From Elusimicrobiota bacterium (GTDB lineage Bacteria; Elusimicrobiota; Elusimicrobia; 2-02-FULL-39-32), in contig JACPSV010000302.1 in NCBI GenBank assembly GCA_016193115.1, positions 1 through 5,054 on the forward strand: a DNA stretch of 5,054 nucleotides. The letters are read 5' to 3'. Each line of letters opens with the position of its first letter. The first letter of the stretch is position 1. The position numbers were made by a program, and so were the translations under genes. The notes under the pieces were generated by a model that was not told the origin of the DNA, did no database searches, and was given only the letters and a program-made list of their open reading frames with translations. Of the stretch, positions 1-5,054 are shown piece by piece.

Positions 1-1110
1 CTTGTGCTGTTGGAATCTATAGACAACGAATATTCCCGCGAAGGAAGAGTGGTCGCGGATCTGCATCGTGCACGGAGCCTGGCGAGGCGTCAGAGCCGTC
101 AGGTCCGTCGTTCTGGTTCTGCAGCGAGAGTTGAAGCCAGTTTGGAGCCCTCCGTAAGTTTATTAAAACAGAAGATGCATTACATTGTTTCCAGCGAGCT
201 GCAACGCCTGAAAATGTGGATGAGATATCAAGAAGCATTTTCCCGAAAGTCGGATTCACTGGGAGTTTATTTGATGCACGGGGTGTTGCTCAGGGCTTGG
301 TATCGTTTTCTGGAGAGAATCCATGTTCTGCGCGAGAGATTTGGATTGAGCGAGACCGCAGTAGCCCATCTGTTGACTCCGGCCGAATGGAACGAGGCCT
401 TGATTCTATTTCGTTTTGTCGTGGAAAATTTAGATAGTGTCACGCCCAAATCGGACAGTCATCTCATGGAAATTTTCGCATCGTTGGGTAATATAGAAAA
501 GCTGGACTATCGCGATCTCCCATCCCTCTTTGAAGAGGCTACCACTGCCAATCTTTTCTTGACCGCAGGGATCGCAATACAGATGGCCCATCAGTGGCGG
601 GAACATCTGGAGAAAGAAGGTTCCAGTTCTGGCAAAGCATCGAACCTATGTCGCTGGCTCATAGGTTTCATCCGGGAGACTCTATCCCACTATCGAGTCT
701 TATACGTGGGCAATCCTTCCAATGTCCGGACGGCCAAAACATTCACTCGGGAACTCCGGAAATTATTGCAGACACTGCTTGATGAACAACTGTTCTTGGA
801 ACTTTATTCCCGGCTTGAGGAACTCATGGAAAAATCCAATCCTGATTTGAGAAATCAAATGCAAGAGTCTCTGGAAAGCATTTACCTCTCTCTCCAAGGA
901 GATAGTCTTTCTTGGGAAAAAGTGAACCAGGTTCACGAAGCTTTGCCCAGCGACGAGGAGAGATCCCGTTTCTATATTTTAATTCCCAGATTGGTAGAGA
1001 TGGCGGGCGGCGACCAGGGCTGTTTTAGAGTTATATTAGAAAATTCCTTGCATGGTTTGGATAGTGATATTTTGCCATACCTTGAATCAGGATTGCTTCT
1101 CGAGCAGCTC
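1..1110 (+). other. Unrecognised helical N-terminal region of the fragment (residues 1-370)
   Basis: I recognise no family in this part of the giant protein. It is rich in Leu, Glu, Arg and Gln with heptad-like spacing of hydrophobic residues, which suggests a bundle of amphipathic helices. Residues 23-43 hold eight arginines (23, 25, 29, 30, 33, 36, 37, 43) with interspersed serines, a strongly basic strip before the first clear helix. Residues 184-196 are briefly hydrophobic (LFLTAGIAIQMAH) but too short and interrupted for a confident membrane segment. The region runs directly into the methyltransferase domain with no low-complexity spacer. It could be a helical scaffold or the tail of an upstream enzymatic module whose motifs lie outside the window. 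Confidence 0.55.
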
Positions 1111-4100
1111 GATCAAGAAGGTAAGTTAGGTTCTCTCTTGCTGGAAGTTGGATCCGGCAGAATGCCTGTCTCCAGGAAATTTAGCGAGGCGCAGGGGCGG
1201 ATCATCATCGGAAGGGATGCGCACGATCTGAATTCAGTTTTGCAGGGGCCGGACGTTTCCGGGTTTTTGGCCAAAACGCGTGGAAATAATCTGATTGCAT
1301 TTGATTCCGCCATATTTTTCGACGTCTTAAACTTCGTGGATTACGAAAATGTCGTTCGACAGGCGGTTCAGATTTTAAAGCCGGATGGCCGATTGATTAT
1401 CTCCAATATGGCGGGCGCCGGACGCAGCGATCTCTTCTCGCTTAGGGGTGTGAAAAGAAACAATGAACTTGTGTGGTTTCTGGAACAGATGGGTCTGGAG
1501 ATCGAATTGTATCGTCGCGCTCCGGAAAACGCGACGGTCAAACGCAATACGTCCATGAGAGAATTTGTCGTTGTCCGCAAGAAATCGGGACCGCCCGTTC
1601 CGCTTTCGTTCCGTCTGGACTTGCTGGATCAACTAGAGAGCGTCAACCCCAACGCAAGAGATTTTGAGAAAGAAAGCGCTGTCTTGGATATTTTCATGGG
1701 ACTCTTGGAAAATGCCGTAAAAGCGTGGAAGAGCGCGGTTCGATTCTATCGTCATCTTCCTCTCTGGGTACAACAGATCGTCCCGTCTCTGGTCATCTTT
1801 ATTGTGTCCCACGCTCTGGCGGCTCCAACGGAATCTGCCGCAGAAATGGCTTCAGCCGCCGGTATTGCCTGGGGCGGTCTGGCGCCTCAGTCGCTTGAAG
1901 ACCGCTCTCGACAATTCTATGCGCAGACCATCCGTTCCCGTCTGGGAGCAAAAGCGCGAGGTTTGGGCCTGATTGCCAGACGGGAGCCGATCCATCTATT
2001 GCCCGAACTTCCGGAGTACGCGGATTTGCCTCCTCTGGCTCAGACGAAATTCGATCCGGGACTGCAACTGGAACTTCTCACATTCCTTAAGAAGAATTCT
2101 TCTCTCTTAGATGTGATTTTGGGTTTAAGGCCGATGGCCGGTTTTCATACGACCGCGACAGAAACCTCGGCTCGCGATTTGCAGGATCTGCTCTATGCTT
2201 TGCATCTGTACCAACACATGATGGGAGTCTCCATTCGTTTGATGAGACGTCCTAAACTCGGTAATTCTCACAGTCCCATAGGCGACTATGACTGGATCGT
2301 CTACGATGAAGACGTTTTGCGCAGCCGCGTTCCCAAGAAAGATTACCGATTTGCGGCGACACGGAAAGGGTTGGAATTTTTGATCGCCAGGGACATCGCC
2401 AGAGGGTCAGGATCTCTATATGAGTCCTTGTCCGAACCCCTGCTGCTTTCCGTTCGTAGCCACGAGGTTCTGGATAAACCGGACAAATTCGCGAAAGTCT
2501 CTCAGCGCAGGATCCAAGAAATCTATGTGCCGACCTACGACCGGCCGGACGGGTTGGATCGCGCTTTGACTGCGCTGACTTTCAACCTTTCTCTTTTTGG
2601 ACACCGATCTACGCGTGTGGTGGTGGTGGACGATTCTCAGGGAGAAAAAGAACAAAGAAATCTGGAAGTGATCCAAAAGTTTCAGGATCAGGGTTATGAT
2701 GTCATCCACATCAGCCGCGACCAAAAAGACATGGATATTGAGAACGTATCCGAAAGTCTGACGCGCCTGTATCGAAAACAACTTAAAGGAGGGGTTCTGG
2801 ATCCCCGGTTACAAGCGCAAATTATAACGGGTGATCGCGTAGATAAATCGAAAGTCCAAAAGATGGTTTCTGCGGCTTTTGCCAGAAATATCGGCGGCGT
2901 TCGAAACTATGTGTCCATGGTCAGCCAGGGGAAGAAAATGGGCGGTATGGACGACGACGCTTTGCCTTTCACCCGCGTCTATGACCGCGCGCGATACTTC
3001 CAGTTACTGTCTCAAAGAGAGAGTCAGGTTCAAGGACATTTAGGAGAGCTTTATCGGAGTTTGGGCGCAATTCTTGGCCGTGACGTCCTTTCGGAGACAA
3101 GTTTTTACCGTTTGATCGGCGAAATGGAAAGCGCGCCGGAACGTTTTGATGGCGCTTCCCTAGAAGAAGCAAGACAGTTGCTGGAACATTATTTTGCCTA
3201 TGATCCGGATGGAGATGGAGGCGTGGTTCCTCGCGTTGCGGGTCAGATCGTTCCTCGCGGGGTGGAGAAGCGGCTCCGGTTTGACGACATGGTGGAAGAA
3301 GGGCTCCCGAATTCATTGGTCACCGTGGAAGATACAGCGACCACGTCTCATGACCAGCTGCCATCCATTCAGGACCAAAACTATGTCTCGATCCCAGTGG
3401 ACGTCTGGGGCGTCTTTGCGGAAACGATGGAGAGTCCCATCGGATCGCCATTGGGGGGTCACCTTTTCACGAGAGATCGGCGCGGTATTGCAGGAGTGCC
3501 CGCTCAAGAAATTCCGGATGGCACGGTGATGGCGGTCGCAGGCCATTTTGGCGGGGATCGCGACCTGAACGCCCTGGCTCTAATTCGGGAAGCGGTGCGG
3601 ATGTGGAGGGAAGAGGGCGGGGTCAATCTCCGCTATTTGCAGCAGGTGGTAAAAAAAGCCATATTCGTGGACTTAAAAGGTTCCGTCAGCACCCTGATGC
3701 ACAACGCCAACCAGTTCTGTTTTAACATGACTTCCGTGGACAACAGCCATTTCTCAATCCCTACCACGGGCGGATGGTTAAGGGTTGAAGAGCCGTTCCA
3801 GGCGTCTCTCTTTAAGTTTCTTTTTGGCAAGTATATGGCTTGGGCGCGGGTAGCGGGCGGTCATGACCGTCTTCCGGGAGCGAGGCGTCCCAATTTACCC
3901 AAACAATCCCTTTGGGAAACCATGGCGTTGGCGCTCTACAAAGATTTAGAGAGAATTTTGTCCGATCAAATGTTAAAACTGAGCGGAGTCACGGATCCCG
4001 CAGAACGCATTCGATCTTTAGGTCAGGCTTACCTGGAATTGGCTCAAGGAGAGTATTCTCTCCAGCCGGAGCAGAAGGAAATTTTGCGAAACGCCCGAAA

Positions 4101-5054
4101 GGAGGCGGAAAAATTGGCAAACGACCTGCTACAAAACGCCCAGTCTCTTGATCAGCAAGCGAAATCTTCGGGTGATGATGACGCCTCCAAGCGCTTGGAT
4201 ACGGAGGCTAAACAGTTGGATGATCTCGCAAAAGAGTTAGCGCAGCAGTTCCATCTGAAGTTTGTCCGGTTTAAGATAGATAAAAAAGGCGCGATCACCT
4301 ACAGGGTGACGGGATTCCCAGTGGCCGGATCGAGGTGGGAAAACGGAAATTTGAAAGAGTTTTTCAATGAAGAGAACGACCATTACCCCCAAAGCTGGGG
4401 CGTTATGCACCATAGAATTGACAGGGTAGAAAATCTGCCTTTAGAGTTACGAGAAATCTTGCCCGAATTTGAGCTTTCTCCTGGAACCGAGAGAGAGTTT
4501 GCATACATTTCCAGATCCGGTTTGATTGAGGAAAGTTATTTTCAGAGGACCCGCGAGATCATCCGCGAACAGATTCTCATTGACGGCCGCCAGCTTCTCA
4601 TCTGGCCGGACATTTTGCAGGCAGGGTTCGACTCTCTTTTAAATCATTCCGACCATCCCTTAAGCAGGGGAAGGCTGTTAAGTTTATTCCATTCTATCGA
4701 AAGGGATGCAGGGGTGTTTAAACTAAAGAAAATCATCTCTGAATCGGATGTGGCTGGAGTGGTCAGCAGGATGATGATGGCGGAGTTCGTGCGTCTCGTG
4801 CGAATTCTTCCTCTGGTTCATTCTCTGATGAATGGTGAAGAAAGCGTGTTCTCAAAGTATGCGCAGAGACTTCTGATCATTTTGGGGGCGGCGCAAGGTT
4901 TGGGTTCCTCTCCGATCAGTAAAAAAAATGTTCTCTCATTCCTCTCCGCTTCGTTTCCAGGAACAGTTTTACATGGAGTTTTGGCCGGTTTCTGGTGGAA
5001 AGATGGAAGAAGAGTGGGGCAGTCTTTATCAAAATCCGCGTTGGTAGAAATTTC
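1..5054 (+). CDS. Internal fragment of a giant multidomain protein (methyltransferase-like and glycosyltransferase-like), both ends outside the window
   Basis: Frame +1 is open for all 1,684 complete codons, far beyond chance for DNA of mixed composition, so this is one real gene, partial at both ends. The translation has normal protein character throughout: amphipathic helices, alternating hydrophobic strands and two recognisable enzyme-type domains in order, a class I methyltransferase (about 375-530) and a GT-A glycosyltransferase (about 838-1325). Between and around them lie unrecognised helical regions, one hydrophobic segment (586-608) and a coiled-coil-like stretch (1354-1418). The start is not visible: the first in-frame ATG, at base 175, has no convincing ribosome binding site, and the frame is already open before it. 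Only three cysteines (217, 341, 1240) were found. Giant ORFs of this type are known in Omnitrophota and some other candidate phyla; assignment there is inference. The likely role is a multi-enzyme, glycan-related envelope protein, but substrate and localisation are unknown. Confidence is high for a single coding frame and low for biological role. Confidence 0.95.
1123..1590 (+). other. Class I SAM-dependent methyltransferase-like domain (residues about 375-530)
   Basis: Seen: a glycine-rich loop after a hydrophobic strand, LLLEVGSGRMP (379-389), fits motif I of Rossmann-fold methyltransferases (acidic E382, G384, G386); the third glycine position holds M388. A second strand ends in an acidic residue, RIIIGRD (D406), where class I enzymes bind the SAM ribose. 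A fourth strand, NNLIAFDSAIFFDVLNFVDY (429-448), leads into a helix and then ILKPDGRLIIS (458-468), the typical strand-5 turn of the Methyltransf_11/12-type families (usually KPGGR, here KPDGR). The tail 489-504 (helix plus GLEIELY) and strand EFVVVRKK (521-528) complete the fold. Length of about 155 residues matches the family core. The methyl acceptor cannot be told from sequence; a sugar or lipid-linked glycan is plausible given the glycosyltransferase-like domain on the same chain. A catalytically weakened or structural domain is possible because of the motif I and KPDGR deviations. Confidence 0.8.
1591..2511 (+). other. Inter-domain region between methyltransferase and glycosyltransferase domains (residues 531-837)
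   Basis: About 300 residues that I cannot assign to a family. It holds a hydrophobic segment (586-608), an Ala/Gly-rich stretch (613-629), a proline-rich turn region (663-680, including ELPEYADLPPLA) and a helical part (681-745) followed by a short mixed alpha/beta segment with many charged residues (757-800). The last part sits directly against the first glycosyltransferase strand and may pack on it as an N-terminal extension of that domain. No catalytic motif is evident to me. Confidence 0.5.
1756..1824 (+). other. Candidate membrane or signal-like hydrophobic segment (residues 586-608)
   Basis: Residues 586-608 start as LPLWVQQIVPSLVIFIVS and end in HALAA. They form the longest hydrophobic run between the two enzyme domains. 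It is preceded by basic residues (R581, R584, H585) and followed by Ala-Leu-Ala then Pro-Thr-Glu, so it looks like a single membrane helix or an internal signal-like segment with an A-x-A pattern at 605-607. Two glutamines and two prolines inside it weaken the case. If it crosses the membrane once, the two enzyme domains lie on opposite sides; if it is a buried or re-entrant helix they stay together. Confidence 0.35.
2512..3975 (+). other. GT-A (family 2-type) glycosyltransferase-like domain with long insertion (residues about 838-1325)
   Basis: Seen: IQEIYVPTYDRPDGLDRAL (838-856) is the standard first strand and helix of GT2-type enzymes (pattern hxVPTYNRPxxLxxxL). VVVVDDSQ (873-880) is the second strand with the nucleotide-binding acidic pair D877-D878. 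ARNIGGVRNYV (961-971) is the usual A-R-N helix, and GGMDDDALP (981-989) gives the metal-binding DxD motif at D984-D986. Beyond this, GT2 enzymes normally have an (R/G)ED motif supplying the catalytic base; a candidate is LRVEEPF (1260-1266, E1263/E1264), followed by a helix and GGHDR (1286-1290), resembling the late His-x-Arg element. About 270 residues separate the DxD from this motif, so the domain is roughly twice the usual length of a GT2 core, with a large insertion (about 1000-1235). The donor is probably a nucleotide-diphospho-sugar by family analogy; donor, acceptor and activity are unknown. Confidence 0.75.
3202..3219 (+). other. DxDxDG calcium-loop-like motif inside the glycosyltransferase insertion (residues 1068-1073)
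   Basis: The residues DPDGDG (D1068, D1070, D1072, G1073) match the first half of an EF-hand, dockerin or thrombospondin-3-type calcium loop, with hydrophobic V1075 at loop position 8. Position 12, normally Glu or Asp, is V1079, so a complete EF-hand is not present. It could be a partial calcium-binding turn or simply a polar surface loop. Confidence 0.3.
4060..4254 (+). other. Hydrophilic coiled-coil-like helical hairpin (residues about 1354-1418)
   Basis: Two Lys/Glu/Asp/Gln-rich helices with regular Leu/Ala spacing (about 1356-1387 and 1395-1418) are joined by a polar turn, KSSGDDDAS (1388-1396). The stretch lacks aromatic residues until F1418 and reads as an antiparallel coiled-coil spacer separating the glycosyltransferase domain from the C-terminal region. 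A function beyond spacing or assembly cannot be inferred. Confidence 0.55.
4255..5054 (+). other. Unrecognised C-terminal region of the fragment, continuing beyond the window (residues 1419-1684)
   Basis: It begins with short strands (KFVRFKIDKKGAITYRVTG, 1420-1438) and a Trp/His/Tyr-rich patch (W1446, H1461, Y1462, W1466, H1470, H1471), then helices with a strand-like IDGRQLLIWPDIL (1527-1539). The last part (about 1597-1667) is more hydrophobic, with LLIILGAAQGLG (1624-1635) and VLSFLSASFPGTVLHGVLAGFWW (within 1644-1666) as weak membrane candidates. I recognise no family. It may be a substrate-binding module or the start of another enzymatic unit whose diagnostic motifs lie downstream. Confidence 0.45.

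Noticed and set aside
2617..2628. Four tandem GTG triplets
   Set aside because: Explained by the VVVV of the glycosyltransferase beta strand; too short to count as a microsatellite.
2416..2781. Minus-strand ORF of 121 codons
   Set aside because: It lies entirely opposite the glycosyltransferase strands that carry clear family motifs; its translation shows no domain and it has no plausible gene context.
2785..2792. AAAGGAGG Shine-Dalgarno-like sequence
   Set aside because: No ATG, GTG or TTG follows at usable spacing; it encodes Lys-Gly-Gly within the glycosyltransferase domain.
2969..3316. Minus-strand ORF of 115 codons
   Set aside because: Its product is rich in Arg, Pro and His, typical of an antisense shadow, and it overlaps the long plus-strand coding frame completely.
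3194..3529. Plus-strand ORF of 111 codons in another frame
   Set aside because: Its product is Arg/Trp/Ser-rich, as expected from an out-of-frame reading, and it sits within the continuous +1 frame; no ribosome binding site or family match.
4048..4063. Inverted repeat with a 6-base stem and 4-base loop (GGAGAG/CTCTCC)
   Set aside because: Too short, without a T-run, and inside the open coding frame; not a terminator or operator.
1..5054. Giant repetitive adhesin, or PKS/NRPS megasynthase
   Set aside because: No tandem protein repeats, no Ig-like or RTX repeats, and no carrier-protein, ketosynthase, adenylation or condensation motifs are visible in the translation.

Overview
The whole window is the inside of one very long protein-coding gene. 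Reading frame +1 runs from the first base to the last without a stop codon: 1,684 complete codons plus two bases. Neither the true start nor the stop is present. No promoter, RNA gene, terminator, intergenic gap, mobile element or CRISPR array is visible. All other reading frames are interrupted by stops, and their short ORFs are shadows of this gene. Residue numbers below count from base 1 of the window (residue n starts at base 3n-2).

Layout along the polypeptide: (1) residues 1-370, a mostly helical, leucine- and charge-rich region of unknown function with an arginine-rich strip near its start; (2) residues about 375-530, a class I (Rossmann-fold) SAM-dependent methyltransferase-like domain; (3) residues about 531-837, a linker of unknown function containing the clearest hydrophobic segment of the window (586-608); (4) residues about 838-1325, a GT-A glycosyltransferase-like domain with a family 2-type N-terminus, an Asp-Asp-Asp motif at 984-986 and a long insertion before a candidate catalytic-acid motif at 1263-1264; (5) residues about 1354-1418, a hydrophilic coiled-coil-like helical hairpin; (6) residues about 1419-1684, an unrecognised region that continues past the window edge.

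The organism cannot be named from this window. A bacterium with mixed base composition (neither AT- nor GC-extreme) and giant multidomain ORFs fits candidate phyla such as Omnitrophota, where proteins of thousands to tens of thousands of residues are known. That is inference, not a sequence match. The best reading of function is a giant, probably envelope- or glycan-related multi-enzyme protein in which methyl and sugar transfer are carried on one chain, perhaps to build or modify a surface polysaccharide. The two enzyme-like domains rest on visible motifs. Their substrates, their activity and the role of the rest of the chain are unknown.
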